Shown here: one piece after another, positions 1 to 7,811 of the stretch
Numbering within the stretch: the first letter of the stretch is position 1
How the letters are laid out: every line of letters starts with the position of its first letter
NCBI GenBank assembly: GCA_045602425.1
Contig: JAZSBO010000026.1
Location: 1-64,000 of the forward strand
Reading direction: 5' to 3'
DNA: 64,000 bases
From: RGIG9608 sp045602425
GTDB lineage: Bacteria; Bacteroidota; Bacteroidia; Bacteroidales; Paludibacteraceae
Program-made: the position numbers and the translations under genes
The notes under the pieces: model-generated
Told to the model about the DNA's origin: nothing
The model's input: the letters and a program-made list of their open reading frames with translations, nothing else
Database searches by the model: none

Positions 1-23
1 GTATTTCTTACAACTATAATATA

Positions 24-31
24 TACATTTG
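24..31 (+). promoter_or_regulatory. Bacteroidetes-type -7 box upstream of the first gene
   Basis: TACATTTG matches TAnnTTTG and lies about 50 bases before the ATG at 83. The -33 TTTG would fall at the window edge and cannot be judged. Confidence 0.35.
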
Positions 32-82
32 CATCATAAATACAAAATTATAAAAAAATAAATAAATCAACATTGTTGAAAT

Positions 83-568
83 ATGAAACACGTTTATTCT
101 AATAAAGAACGACATATAATTTATAAATCTGCTACTGTTAAAAATAGTACTACTAAACAAGTGCCTAAAGAAAAAGCGGCTACAAAATCAAGACGTAAGA
201 TTATTAATGATTGTATTAAAACTCTCAAAAAGACTTTTATTTTTTGTAAAGCTCTTAATGATTATGTAGAGATAACTAAAATATCGCAGTCTGAAGTAAG
301 AAATTGGGGAGGAATAAATAAGAAATCAACTATTGCAGTTCTTAATATACACAATATAGTTAATAATGCAACCTACATATACTCAACAAACCCAAAAGAT
401 AATAAAAAACAGCAAGCTTTTAAGAAAATGCATATTCTTATATGTCCGATAAAAGGTGTTGGATATGCAAAAATAACGGTAGGAGAAGTGATTAAAAAGA
501 AGATTACACCTTATACTCTTTATTCTATAACTCACATTTCTCTAATAAAGATAAAAAATCGAAAGTAA
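83..568 (+). CDS. Hypothetical basic protein, 161 aa
   Basis: I do not recognise this protein. The first 50 residues are very basic (Lys/Arg-rich), and the C-terminal third (from about residue 115) alternates beta-type segments: ICPIKGVGYAKITVG followed by YTLYSITHI. That layout loosely resembles small phage nuclease/toxin domains of the barnase-EndoU-RelE-like group, but no catalytic residues can be assigned, so this is only a suggestion. It starts at the first ATG after a TACATTTG promoter box, with a leader of roughly 45 bases. It is followed by an 80-base gap containing a hairpin and a minus-strand promoter-like box. Confidence 0.6.
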   Translation: MKHVYSNKERHIIYKSATVKNSTTKQVPKEKAATKSRRKIINDCIKTLKKTFIFCKALNDYVEITKISQSEVRNWGGINKKSTIAVLNIHNIVNNATYIYSTNPKDNKKQQAFKKMHILICPIKGVGYAKITVGEVIKKKITPYTLYSITHISLIKIKNRK

Positions 569-616
569 CCGCAGGGTTCATTCACTCCTGAAACCATTAC
601 CAACGACTTCTTATCC
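553..616 (-). ncRNA. Possible small minus-strand RNA at the 3' end of the first gene
   Basis: On the minus strand TATCTTTG (628-621) matches the -7 box. Downstream come a two-part hairpin (GTAA and CAGG pairing with CCTG and TTAC, about 598-566) and then a T-rich run (about 560-553), resembling a terminator. The TTTG at 646-643 is only 14 bp from the -7 box instead of 19-21, so the promoter is imperfect. The transcript would be about 60 nt and antisense to the last codons of the first gene. Confidence 0.25.
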
Positions 617-651
617 ATTGCAAAGATAGTTATTATATAAAACAAACATAT

Positions 652-855
652 ATGGAATTAAAGATTTTTTTAGACAATCTCAAAGTTAATCAATACAAAG
701 ATGTGCAGAATGCTATCATTAAGGAATGTTTTATCAATCGTTCTACATTTCATCATTGGAGAACAGGCAAAAACAATCCTCCTATTTTAGCTCAAATAAA
801 AATAAACGAGATAAGTAAACGTCTCACTAATAAAATAGTTTTTAATAACATCTAA
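652..855 (+). CDS. Small helix-turn-helix DNA-binding protein
   Basis: This 67-residue protein contains a helix-turn-helix core around residues 20-50, where INRSTFHHWRTGKNNPP has the turn and recognition-helix pattern of Cro/XRE-like phage regulators. No dimerisation domain follows, so it is a minimal repressor or Cro-type protein. It begins the run of tightly packed early genes. A role in the lysis-lysogeny switch or early gene control is inferred from type and position only. Confidence 0.6.
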   Translation: MELKIFLDNLKVNQYKDVQNAIIKECFINRSTFHHWRTGKNNPPILAQIKINEISKRLTNKIVFNNI

Positions 856-868
856 AAACTTAAACAAT

Positions 869-1045
869 ATGACAAAAATTCAAGTAACATTAGACAAGGA
901 AATGCTTTTTAATGCAATACAAGAAGCAGAACTAACTGAACGTGATAAAATGGAAGTGATAAAAATCTTATTTCCACATCGTGGATATAACGATAAAATG
1001 AGATTGATAGGCGAATTGTCAATTTTTATTAACGAAAATCTGTAA
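869..1045 (+). CDS. Hypothetical small protein, 58 aa
   Basis: This is a short frame with an ATG at 869 and a TAA at 1043-1045. The protein (MTKIQVTLDKEMLFNAI...) opens with a beta strand followed by helices, a shape seen in small phage regulators, but there is no diagnostic motif. It is supported by its place in the same-strand series of short genes, 13 bases after the previous stop, and by an in-frame start after an A-rich leader. Confidence 0.5.
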   Translation: MTKIQVTLDKEMLFNAIQEAELTERDKMEVIKILFPHRGYNDKMRLIGELSIFINENL

Positions 1046-1067
1046 TGGTTTAATAATTAAAAACAAT

Positions 1068-1307
1068 ATGAAATTAGAAGAATTAAAAAAAAGGGTTAGA
1101 GTGTTGGGTAGCTCAGGCTACGGACACAAGAGAGTTTCAATTGTTTATAAAGGAAAGTCTTACTCCTTTATAACAACAAACACTTTGGCAACCGATAGGT
1201 TGTTGGACTATGGTTCTATCTCTGATAGAAAATGTGAAGGATATTATACGCTCAAACAAGCATATCAAGCTCTATGGGACGAGGGTAAGTATAAGAATGG
1301 ACTATGA
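1068..1307 (+). CDS. Hypothetical small protein, 79 aa
   Basis: This is a short, basic early-region protein with a predicted beta-rich N-terminal half (RVSIVYKGKSYSFITTN) and a helical C-terminus. I do not recognise the family. The next gene starts inside it: the ATG at 1297 overlaps its last codons, as expected of translationally coupled phage genes. Confidence 0.55.
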   Translation: MKLEELKKRVRVLGSSGYGHKRVSIVYKGKSYSFITTNTLATDRLLDYGSISDRKCEGYYTLKQAYQALWDEGKYKNGL

Positions 1308-1536
1308 AACTACTATGATAACACACAAGATAATGAAACGACTTGATGAATACTACATTCATCTTGCAGAGCAGAATCAACTTTGCTCGGTTGCCGATTA
1401 TCTATCGGACAAAGGAGTATCTGTTTCGGAAGTAAGGTATATTCCGTCAGCTCATCAAGGAGTGATAGTCGTGAGAGATATTGAAGAAAATGTTTTAGAA
1501 AAACTTATAAATAAATATAACAATGAGAAAAACTAA
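1297..1536 (+). CDS. Hypothetical small protein, 79 aa
   Basis: The start is placed at the ATG at 1297 (MDYETTMITHKIMK), because upstream in-frame starts lie deep inside the preceding gene. The protein is helical at first, then has a beta hairpin (VSEVRYIPSAHQGVIVVRD). No family is recognised. It overlaps the next gene by 14 bases. Confidence 0.5.
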   Translation: MDYETTMITHKIMKRLDEYYIHLAEQNQLCSVADYLSDKGVSVSEVRYIPSAHQGVIVVRDIEENVLEKLINKYNNEKN

Positions 1537-1750
1537 AGTAGAAAGAACCATACCTGTAATTATGCTCAATGGCGATAAAGAACTTGCGAGTGCAATAGGT
1601 ATAACGAGCGGAGAAACTTTGGCACGTTACCGAAAAGAGGGAATGCCCTATTATCCCAATGGTAATTCGTTTCTGTACGACCCAAAAGAAGTGGTCGCTT
1701 GGCTTAAATCACGATTCAAAAAACAAGAAATCAATCCACAATTATTATGA
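1523..1750 (+). CDS. Excisionase-like DNA-binding protein (DUF3853-type)
   Basis: This 75-residue protein has a winged-helix excisionase pattern: a helix-turn-helix (GDKELASAIGITSGETLARYRKEGMP), then a short wing and the phrase YDPKEVVAWLKSR, where target-site-reading proteins of the MerR/Xis/DUF3853 groups end. Such proteins bind DNA near attachment sites or promoters. Candidate binding sites in this element include the 11-bp repeats at 33222-33243 and the 10-bp repeats at 8901-8950, but that link is inference. Its stop overlaps the next start. Confidence 0.65.
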   Translation: MRKTKVERTIPVIMLNGDKELASAIGITSGETLARYRKEGMPYYPNGNSFLYDPKEVVAWLKSRFKKQEINPQLL

Positions 1751-1944
1751 TTACAATTTTACTACCACTACTAATTTATTTTTTAATAGGAGTTTCTTTA
1801 GCTACCTATTGTGCGATTATGAATAATAGAGTTGATATTATTGACTTTATAATAATATCTCTATTCTATACTCCTATCGTTATTGCTTTCTGCATTTATC
1901 TTTTAATAGAAAAAATCAAACTATGGAGAAAAAAATGGAGATAA
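1747..1944 (+). CDS. Small membrane protein with two membrane segments
   Basis: This 65-residue protein has two hydrophobic helices (about residues 2-24 and 31-53) and a basic tail (KIKLWRKKWR). It is in the early operon, overlapping both neighbours, so it is probably an inner-membrane protein made early in infection. Superinfection exclusion would suit such a protein, but nothing in the sequence shows it. Confidence 0.55.
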   Translation: MITILLPLLIYFLIGVSLATYCAIMNNRVDIIDFIIISLFYTPIVIAFCIYLLIEKIKLWRKKWR

Positions 1945-2186
1945 AAAGCATTTTAGGAGAATGTCCTATTTGTGGCACTTCGTGGCAAGGGAAAAGTTTC
2001 TTTTATATCTACAAGCAATATGCCTACACGATTAAATGTGAGGTAACTGATGAAGAGATAAAAGAGATAGTAAACAGACGACACAAACAAACTCATCAAA
2101 GCAGATTGATGTATAATCAAACAGAAGATTTACACGTCTGTCCCGATTGTAAGACTAATTTCAAACTATTAAATAACAATGAGTGA
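1923..2186 (+). CDS. Zinc-ribbon protein, 87 aa
   Basis: Two CxxC pairs, CPIC near residue 14 and CPDC near residue 76, form a likely zinc ribbon separated by a basic helical stretch. The protein could bind nucleic acid or another protein. The start at 1923 overlaps the preceding gene by 22 bases; a second in-frame ATG at 1935 would shorten the overlap and is equally plausible. It is in the early operon. Confidence 0.55.
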   Translation: MEKKMEIKSILGECPICGTSWQGKSFFYIYKQYAYTIKCEVTDEEIKEIVNRRHKQTHQSRLMYNQTEDLHVCPDCKTNFKLLNNNE

Positions 2187-2406
2187 AGATTTTGTATATG
2201 AAAGACCTCATTACATCGCCAAAGCAGAGTTGGCAGAAAAGTTAGGTTTTGATGTCGTTTATTTTTTCAAGAAAGTTAATAATGAACCATCAATTTCCGA
2301 ACAATTACAAAAAGCAGGTTACAAAAAGACAAGCAAAAATTTAACTCCAAAACAAATGGAGATAATCTGCGAGTATTATGGATACCCAATAATTAAAGAA
2401 AAATAA
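2179..2406 (+). CDS. Hypothetical small protein, 75 aa
   Basis: This is a mostly helical small protein. Two segments (AKAELAEKLGFDVVYFFKKV and LTPKQMEIICEYYGYP) look like helix-turn-helix or small docking modules. It overlaps the zinc-ribbon gene by 8 bases and ends 2 bases before the J-domain gene, so the three are probably co-translated. No family is recognised. Confidence 0.5.
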   Translation: MSEDFVYERPHYIAKAELAEKLGFDVVYFFKKVNNEPSISEQLQKAGYKKTSKNLTPKQMEIICEYYGYPIIKEK

Positions 2407-2408
2407 AA

Positions 2409-2738
2409 ATGTATTTTGACAATCTTAAAACTTCAGAACAATTACGAGACGAATATAAACGTCTCGTAAAGGAAATGCACCCCGACAAAGGCGGTGATGT
2501 AGCAGAATTTCAAGCAATGCAGAGAGAATATGAAGAAGCATTGAAAAATCTTCTTAAGAAAAGTAAAAAGCATTCTGTTGAATGGCAGAAAGTATCGGAA
2601 TTGCTACTTGATTTGCTAAAAGAGGTGAATCCTGTGTTGCATAAAAAAGTAAAAAATGCACTATACACACCACTTGGACGTGCAATACTTCAACTTGCTT
2701 CGCCAAAAATAAAGGAACTTTTGGATTTATTTATATAG
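2409..2738 (+). CDS. J-domain (DnaJ-type) protein
   Basis: The N-terminal 50 residues form a J-domain with the HPD tripeptide in the phrase MHPDKGGD, followed by helix IV (FQAMQREYEEAL). The rest (to residue 109) is helical with no zinc-finger or C-terminal DnaJ domain. J-domains recruit DnaK. Phage J-proteins may help assemble or disassemble replication complexes, as lambda replication requires DnaJ/DnaK. The position just before the DUF6291 gene fits that role, which remains inference. Confidence 0.8.
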   Translation: MYFDNLKTSEQLRDEYKRLVKEMHPDKGGDVAEFQAMQREYEEALKNLLKKSKKHSVEWQKVSELLLDLLKEVNPVLHKKVKNALYTPLGRAILQLASPKIKELLDLFI

Positions 2739-2748
2739 GTTTTTGATT

Positions 2749-3468
2749 ATGAAAAGAGATAGTTTTATTTTCTATCAAAGCTTTTACGAGGCTATTGTAG
2801 AATTGCCGAGAGAGGTTCAGGGAGAAGTGCTTACAGCCATAGTAGAGTATGGCTTATACGGAGAAACAACTGAACCACTAAAGCCAATAGCGAAAGCAAT
2901 GATGTTATTAATAAAACCTCAAATAGACGCAAATCAAAAGCGTTACGAGAATGGTTGCAAAGGTGGCAGACCAAGAAAAGACACCGAAGAACAAAACCAA
3001 AAAGAAACCAAACAAAAACCTAATGATAATGATAATGATAATGTTAATGTTAATGTTAATGATAATGTTTCTTTATCTGATGGCGAAAGAGAAAGAAAGA
3101 AAAAAATTTTGATGAATCTTTATAAAAAAGGATTAGCAGGGCAATCCCTGAAAGAAGAATATGAACGCTTTACTGCCTATTATTCTACCAAAGATGTAAA
3201 GAATTATGAAAATCTTTCAGTTCTGTGGGAGCCAAAATGTGGTTGTGTTTCGCAAAATTTCAATGAGCGTGTGGCTAAAATCTTTGAAAACGTGTGCGAT
3301 GATGAACGAGTGTTATTCGAGGGAAGATACGATTTCAGTGATGAATGTCAAATTGTCTATTGCTCGAAAGAATTTTACGAGTTTTTCGAGAGTAAAGTAG
3401 CACCAAAATCTTTTGAATTAGGTTATTTGTCCAACTTAAATTATTCACTGATAAATGAAAAGAAATGA
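2749..3468 (+). CDS. DUF6291-type phage replication-region protein
   Basis: The N-terminal 80 residues (SFIFYQSFYEAIVELP through NGCKGGRPRK) match the DUF6291 pattern common in Bacteroidetes phages near replication genes. A low-complexity Asn/Asp/Val linker encoded by a hexanucleotide repeat (3021-3069) follows, and then a C-terminal domain of about 120 residues with no known motif. I place the start at the ATG at 2749 rather than an upstream TTG. The domain's role in replication is a guess from context. It overlaps the next gene by 14 bases. Confidence 0.7.
   Translation: MKRDSFIFYQSFYEAIVELPREVQGEVLTAIVEYGLYGETTEPLKPIAKAMMLLIKPQIDANQKRYENGCKGGRPRKDTEEQNQKETKQKPNDNDNDNVNVNVNDNVSLSDGERERKKKILMNLYKKGLAGQSLKEEYERFTAYYSTKDVKNYENLSVLWEPKCGCVSQNFNERVAKIFENVCDDERVLFEGRYDFSDECQIVYCSKEFYEFFESKVAPKSFELGYLSNLNYSLINEKK
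3021..3069 (+). repeat. Hexanucleotide repeat in the DUF6291 gene
   Basis: Tandem AATGAT and AATGTT units encode a linker of alternating Asn with Asp or Val. All units keep the frame, so slippage would change linker length without breaking the protein. Confidence 0.85.
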
Positions 3469-4024
3469 TTTTTTAGAAGAATTGCTTATGGGTTTGATTT
3501 TGACTTTAAGTCTTATTCTATTGTTTATGTCAGGAGGTTGCAAAAGCATTGAAACAACGCTTTCGGACAACTCACATATCAACAGAAAAGATAGTACTAA
3601 CAAAGAAATAATCGTTAAAACTGATACTATCTATCAAACTATCTATGTGCAAGTAAAAGATTCATCGTCAAACGAAAAGCAAAGTAGTACGGAGATTGTT
3701 TTCGGCAATGGCGGTGGCACGTGGAATGCTACGACAGGCGAAGCTACAAACGTATCAAGTGTAAAAACTAACGAAAGCGAAAAGAATCTTCGTTTGCAAT
3801 TGTCATCTTTAGAAAAAGAATTGTTTGAACTTCACAACATATTGCAGTCAAAGACTGATAGCATTACTCAACTAAAACAACAAAACAACATTAAACACAC
3901 TCACACAGAAAAGCCGAAAAGCAATTGGTATTGGTGGCTTGTTGTTGGTTTCGGATTGGGTGTTGGTGTTGTAATTTCGTTGAAGAAAATCCCAACCACA
4001 AGTTGGTTGATGAAATGGTTATGA
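3455..4024 (+). CDS. Candidate one-piece spanin (lipobox plus C-terminal membrane helix)
   Basis: The N-terminus is a signal sequence ending in a lipobox (FMSGGC, Cys29), the middle is periplasmic with a coiled coil (about residues 105-140), and the C-terminus is a membrane helix (about 157-178, WYWWLVVGFGLGVG) followed by a short basic tail. An outer-membrane lipid anchor joined to an inner-membrane helix is the architecture of u-spanins such as T1 gp11, which fuse the two membranes at lysis. It lies in the early region, far from the holin and amidase, which is unusual; it could instead be a cell-envelope protein of another function. Confidence 0.55.
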   Translation: MKRNDFLEELLMGLILTLSLILLFMSGGCKSIETTLSDNSHINRKDSTNKEIIVKTDTIYQTIYVQVKDSSSNEKQSSTEIVFGNGGGTWNATTGEATNVSSVKTNESEKNLRLQLSSLEKELFELHNILQSKTDSITQLKQQNNIKHTHTEKPKSNWYWWLVVGFGLGVGVVISLKKIPTTSWLMKWL

Positions 4025-4030
4025 TTGAAA

Positions 4031-5779
4031 ATGAAAAATGAACTGATAAAAATAAATGAAACTCCTCTCCCAAAACAAATGAGGAATAGTCATATTCCAC
4101 AGGTGGGAGATATTTATATTTATAACTACGACCATTCTATTATTAGAATACTATCTAAGGTAGATGGATATAATAGTTATCATTATGAAAAGTGGTCTTT
4201 TTCTCAGAATAAATGGATTCCATCCGAAAGCACGACATCAATAGAAAATAGTTACTATACCCTATTACTGCATCCTTTTGAGGAAGTGTTGAAGATGTGT
4301 AACGAATGTTTTGACAATCCGGACTTTTTGCAACAATTAAACAGCCAAGAAAAAGATAGTACATCGCTTATTACGCAATGTGATAAGTTGGGTTTTATGT
4401 TGGAGGAGAGTCAATTACTACAAGATAAAATAGAGTCAGTCCAATCTTTAATGCAAGGTAAGGTTAAAGAAATGGAACGGATGATGAACGAGAAGATAAA
4501 TTCTTTAACACCTGTACTTAAATCGTTGAGAAAAACTATTCATAACATACAAGAGGTAGTTAATATTCTTAATGCTTATATCGGAGAAGGAGTAGAGGTT
4601 AAGCAAATTTGCGAGGGCGAACCAGCCTCAATAGATATTCCTATTAGTATAAGACAAAGAATACTCTTTATGGATGAGGAGGTTGCCATTATAAATAGCG
4701 ATGGTCAAGGTTTGGATTATCAAGGAAAAGATACCTTTTATGAGTGGTTAAAAGACAATAAGCATAGGGATATAGTCTTACCTGAAGAAAAATGTGTAGT
4801 AGTTTTTAAGCCTAAAAGATTCAATCATAGATACTCTAATGACGCATATACCAACAGTCTGCTAAATCAATGGAATAAGCATAGTTTCATTGTAATAAGA
4901 AATGGAGAAAATATCTATTCTATTGAATCTGATAACCTGTGTATATATGACTCCGTAATGCCTACTAAAACTAAATTAGATGAGATATTGAATAATAAAT
5001 GGCGTAACGAAGAACTAAAGCAAGAGGAGTTGGATTCATTAAAGTTTAGAGGTTTATTCTTTTGTATGATAATACAAGGATTGGTTGATAAGTCTGATGT
5101 GTTTAAGCCAACTAATCTTAATGTGAATATTGTGAAGAATATCGGTGTTAATTTAATCTTTGATGCAGAAGAATCTTTAGGCACAGGTATCAAGGATTTT
5201 AAGACTTGGTTAAAAGAAAAGAGTGATAATATATGTAGAGGTAGTAGAATTATATATGTAAATGGTGGTACTTATTTGAAGTATTATTACAACGACTATT
5301 CTAAACCTAATCCTCCAAAACAAGGATTATACTCTGTTGAAGAGTATGAAGGAAAATTACTCTTTAAGTATAGCCCAAAAGATGATTATTGGTGGGATTG
5401 GAATGGCTCTCACGAGAGAAAGAATAGAGTTTCTTGGGTGTTTGATAAATACAATGCAATCAATTATGATGAGATTAATGTAGAAGAGTTAGATGTTTAT
5501 CTCAACGATAGAACTCAAAGATTGTATTATGTAGATATATTGCCATTATTACTTTACCTCAAGAGAGAGAAGTTACAAGAACAACAATGGGAGGATGCTT
5601 TTAAGGCGAGTATGATTAAGTACTTCTCAGATAAGCATAATATCGTACTGCAACCTGAACTCTTAAATGAGGCTGTAAAATGGTGGAAAATGAAAGTTAT
5701 TTTCAAACGACCACTTAAACAAGATGATGCTAAGTCTTGGAGAATGATTGAAAAATATTGTTTAGATAAATTGATTTAA
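4031..5779 (+). CDS. Large hypothetical protein with central coiled coil, 582 aa
   Basis: I do not recognise the family. The N-terminal 100 residues read like a small beta domain (IPQVGDIYIYNYDHSIIRIL). Residues about 110-180 form a coiled coil. The remainder is a long alpha/beta region with many aromatic residues (DDYWWDWNGSHERKNRVSW). No P-loop, nuclease or methylase motif is visible. The start is placed at the ATG at 4031, six bases after a TTG abutting the previous stop. It is the largest early gene, and by position it may act in replication or host takeover. Confidence 0.6.
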   Translation: MKNELIKINETPLPKQMRNSHIPQVGDIYIYNYDHSIIRILSKVDGYNSYHYEKWSFSQNKWIPSESTTSIENSYYTLLLHPFEEVLKMCNECFDNPDFLQQLNSQEKDSTSLITQCDKLGFMLEESQLLQDKIESVQSLMQGKVKEMERMMNEKINSLTPVLKSLRKTIHNIQEVVNILNAYIGEGVEVKQICEGEPASIDIPISIRQRILFMDEEVAIINSDGQGLDYQGKDTFYEWLKDNKHRDIVLPEEKCVVVFKPKRFNHRYSNDAYTNSLLNQWNKHSFIVIRNGENIYSIESDNLCIYDSVMPTKTKLDEILNNKWRNEELKQEELDSLKFRGLFFCMIIQGLVDKSDVFKPTNLNVNIVKNIGVNLIFDAEESLGTGIKDFKTWLKEKSDNICRGSRIIYVNGGTYLKYYYNDYSKPNPPKQGLYSVEEYEGKLLFKYSPKDDYWWDWNGSHERKNRVSWVFDKYNAINYDEINVEELDVYLNDRTQRLYYVDILPLLLYLKREKLQEQQWEDAFKASMIKYFSDKHNIVLQPELLNEAVKWWKMKVIFKRPLKQDDAKSWRMIEKYCLDKLI

Positions 5780-5781
5780 TT

Positions 5782-6270
5782 ATGGAACGAAAAATAAAAT
5801 TCAGAGGAAAGGACATCGAAACAGATAAATGGGTAGATGGCGACCTAATTCAGCGAATGGGTTATATGCCAAGTATTATGTTTCCTTATGAAAGCAACGG
5901 CAAAGTTTGTTATGGTGAGTGTGCGGTAAAACGTGAAACCGTAGGTCAGTTCACAGGTTTGCTTGATAAGAACGGAAAAGAGATTTATGAGGGGGATATA
6001 ATGGGTTTGCCAGAACGGGATGCAAAAGGTGTTGCGTACAAAAACCGATATGTCAGAGTGGTTGAATGGATTAACGATGGCTTCTTTCTGCTCGACCATT
6101 GCGTAATGGGAGGTGAAGTACGCAAATACGGAGACCGACTTGCGTTAGAAATTTCGCTAAATTCTAACTATGCAGGAATGGTACGTTGTTTTAGTGAAAG
6201 GGGATTAGACTATACCGTCATCGGTAACATCTACGACAACCCTGAATTACTGAAAGGAGGTGCAGAATGA
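5782..6270 (+). CDS. YopX family phage protein
   Basis: The opening MERKIKFRGKDIETDKWVDG, then VGQFTGLLDKNGKEIYEGDI and the final VIGNIYDNPELL, are the hallmarks of the YopX family, a beta-rich protein common in phages of Firmicutes and Bacteroidetes. Its molecular role is unknown. At 162 residues it is about the usual length. It follows the 582-residue protein by 2 bases and overlaps the next start by 4. Confidence 0.9.
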   Translation: MERKIKFRGKDIETDKWVDGDLIQRMGYMPSIMFPYESNGKVCYGECAVKRETVGQFTGLLDKNGKEIYEGDIMGLPERDAKGVAYKNRYVRVVEWINDGFFLLDHCVMGGEVRKYGDRLALEISLNSNYAGMVRCFSERGLDYTVIGNIYDNPELLKGGAE

Positions 6271-6440
6271 AAATAGATGCAAAAGGTTATATAACCTTAA
6301 CTCCAAAAGAGAGCGACGAAATTATGGATTTGCTTGATACGCTTGAAGCAATGGGTGGCACTTATGACCAAGTATTTGCAAGCGATTGTAATAAAGCAGG
6401 AAAGTATTCTAAAAAAATTCTATCACTAAAAATAACCTAA
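6267..6440 (+). CDS. Hypothetical small protein, 57 aa
   Basis: The ATG at 6267 overlaps the YopX stop (ATGA) and is preceded by AAAGGAGGT at 6254-6262, one of the few strong Shine-Dalgarno sequences here, which supports translation. The protein (MKIDAKGYITLTPKESDEI...) has a strand followed by helices and no recognisable motif. Confidence 0.6.
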   Translation: MKIDAKGYITLTPKESDEIMDLLDTLEAMGGTYDQVFASDCNKAGKYSKKILSLKIT

Positions 6441-6492
6441 TAGAGAGAAATACAGATTACACCCATTATTTACCTATACCAAAGTTAGAAGT

Positions 6493-6660
6493 ATGACAGC
6501 AACGATTATTTTATTAGCATTTATGTGTATTGGCACAGGAATGGAACTTGCCAAGCACGGAGAATATTGTGAAAGGCGTTATAATTTTTGGTTGAAACTT
6601 TTAGCAGATGCTATACTACTCACTCTTTATTATTACGCAGGACTATTTAATAATTTTTGA
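6493..6660 (+). CDS. Small membrane protein, 55 aa
   Basis: Two hydrophobic stretches (about residues 2-18 and 34-50) flank a charged loop (AKHGEYCERRYNFW), giving a hairpin inner-membrane protein. The stop at 6658-6660 abuts the next gene, whose ATG is at 6663. Function is unknown. A small two-helix protein could be a holin or an exclusion factor, but the gene's place in the early operon gives no hint of lysis. Confidence 0.5.
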   Translation: MTATIILLAFMCIGTGMELAKHGEYCERRYNFWLKLLADAILLTLYYYAGLFNNF

Positions 6661-6662
6661 TT

Positions 6663-6926
6663 ATGACCCTACAAGAAAAAATAGACAAGTTGCCGTTGAG
6701 TATTCCTTATTGGGATGAATTGGACTATGAGTTACGCATAGAAGCAACCATAGAAGAAGTCTGCGTGAAATATGTGGCAGTTGAATTTGAGTTCATTGAG
6801 GTTGCCGAGGAGTTTACCTTATTTGAAGTATGCAATCAAAGCAAAGCCTACAATCTCTCGCAACGCCTTGAAGATGTAATTGACCGAGCATTAGCAGTAA
6901 TTGAAAATAAAGAATGGGAAAAATGA
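6663..6926 (+). CDS. Hypothetical acidic protein, 87 aa
   Basis: This is a short acidic, helical protein with many Glu residues (RIEATIEEVCVKYVAVEFEF). Small acidic phage proteins often mimic DNA or inhibit host enzymes, but nothing here is diagnostic. The start is at the ATG at 6663; an upstream TTG at 6657 overlaps the previous stop. The next gene starts at 6923 inside its stop codon region. Confidence 0.5.
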   Translation: MTLQEKIDKLPLSIPYWDELDYELRIEATIEEVCVKYVAVEFEFIEVAEEFTLFEVCNQSKAYNLSQRLEDVIDRALAVIENKEWEK

Positions 6927-7093
6927 GAAAAGTAAAAGTAGAATTACAGATAGAAGTTCCTGATGGAATATCTATCGAAGATATAGAGGAGTTCCTCCGA
7001 TTTGAGTTCCATTATAGTGGTAGTTGTAGTAGCAATAACCCGATGTTTTATGAAGATTATGATGTTGAAGAATTTTATTTTGAACAGTTATGA
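6923..7093 (+). CDS. Hypothetical acidic protein, 56 aa
   Basis: The start ATGA at 6923 overlaps the upstream TGA stop, and its own stop overlaps the next ATG at 7090, so it is sandwiched in a coupled series. The protein has a basic first strand (MRKVKVELQIEV), then a helix, and ends in a very acidic tail (FYEDYDVEEFYFEQ). No family is recognised. Confidence 0.5.
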   Translation: MRKVKVELQIEVPDGISIEDIEEFLRFEFHYSGSCSSNNPMFYEDYDVEEFYFEQL

Positions 7094-7467
7094 CAACAGA
7101 TAATGCAAAGAAAGAATTGATGGTAGTTCATCGAGACAGTCCTATTGGAGAAACGCACGAGCATTTCTACAGTGTTTCAAGTGTTAATAGACTTATTGAA
7201 AGGTTAGTTGGTAGAATTAACGAACTCGAAAAAAGACATAAGCAAAAAGATGATGCAATAAGGCTACTTGAAAATGTTTTAGCAACAATTTGTGAGGCTA
7301 CAAGTAGTGTTGAAAAAGAAGATACTGATGCAGGTCTTTGTGTAATGCCAAACTTTAGGTGGGAACCTACTTTTGAGTTCTATGAAGATGATATTGAGGT
7401 AATGAAATGGTTAGAAGAACAAAGTGATCATACAGTAGATTTTTCAGTATTAAGAAATAATAAATAG
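7090..7467 (+). CDS. Hypothetical protein, 125 aa
   Basis: Residues about 30-65 form a short coiled coil (NRLIERLVGRINELEKRHKQ), and the C-terminal half is acidic. No motif is recognised. It contains one of only four GATC sites in the element (7426). It starts in overlap with the previous stop and is followed 7 bases later by another small gene. Confidence 0.5.
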   Translation: MTTDNAKKELMVVHRDSPIGETHEHFYSVSSVNRLIERLVGRINELEKRHKQKDDAIRLLENVLATICEATSSVEKEDTDAGLCVMPNFRWEPTFEFYEDDIEVMKWLEEQSDHTVDFSVLRNNK

Positions 7468-7474
7468 AAACAAT

Positions 7475-7750
7475 ATGATTTACTCAAACGACTACCAAGA
7501 AGTGCAGAAAAAGTTTGACGAACTTTCTGTGTATGACAAAGAGTTATTTATCAAAAAAAATATAAACTTCCTTTCTGATAAAGGAGAAGTATTAGATGAT
7601 TTAGATATTGATATTGAAAATTTGGCAGAAGAAATGGGTATGATAAATCCTGATTATATGTTAGGGTTTGAACTTGTTAATTTGATTGAAGATAACATCT
7701 TACGATTAACCGAAAGTGATATTAAGGAATTGAAAAAGATAATTGAGTAG
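7475..7750 (+). CDS. Hypothetical acidic protein, 91 aa
   Basis: This is an acidic, helical protein (DDLDIDIENLAEEMGM) closing the run of small early genes. No family is recognised. It is followed by about 60 bases containing a new promoter-like box for the RelA/SpoT gene. Confidence 0.5.
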   Translation: MIYSNDYQEVQKKFDELSVYDKELFIKKNINFLSDKGEVLDDLDIDIENLAEEMGMINPDYMLGFELVNLIEDNILRLTESDIKELKKIIE

Positions 7751-7795
7751 AATTCATAAAATATCTTTTTGGTATAAAGATTGTTGAAAACTTTT

Positions 7796-7803
7796 TAACT
7801 TTG
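7796..7803 (+). promoter_or_regulatory. -7 box for the RelA/SpoT-type gene
   Basis: TAACTTTG matches TAnnTTTG and is only 8 bases before the ATG at 7812, so the leader would be very short. A TTTG at 7768-7771 lies 24 bp upstream, slightly too far for an ideal -33 box. Confidence 0.5.
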
Positions 7804-7811
7804 CAAATACT

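Noticed and set aside
4..13. TTTCTTACAA at the window start equals the 10 bases at 33291-33300 by the attachment site.
   Set aside because: It is followed by unrelated sequence, not by the tRNA body; ten AT-rich bases can match by chance, so it is not the left attachment site.
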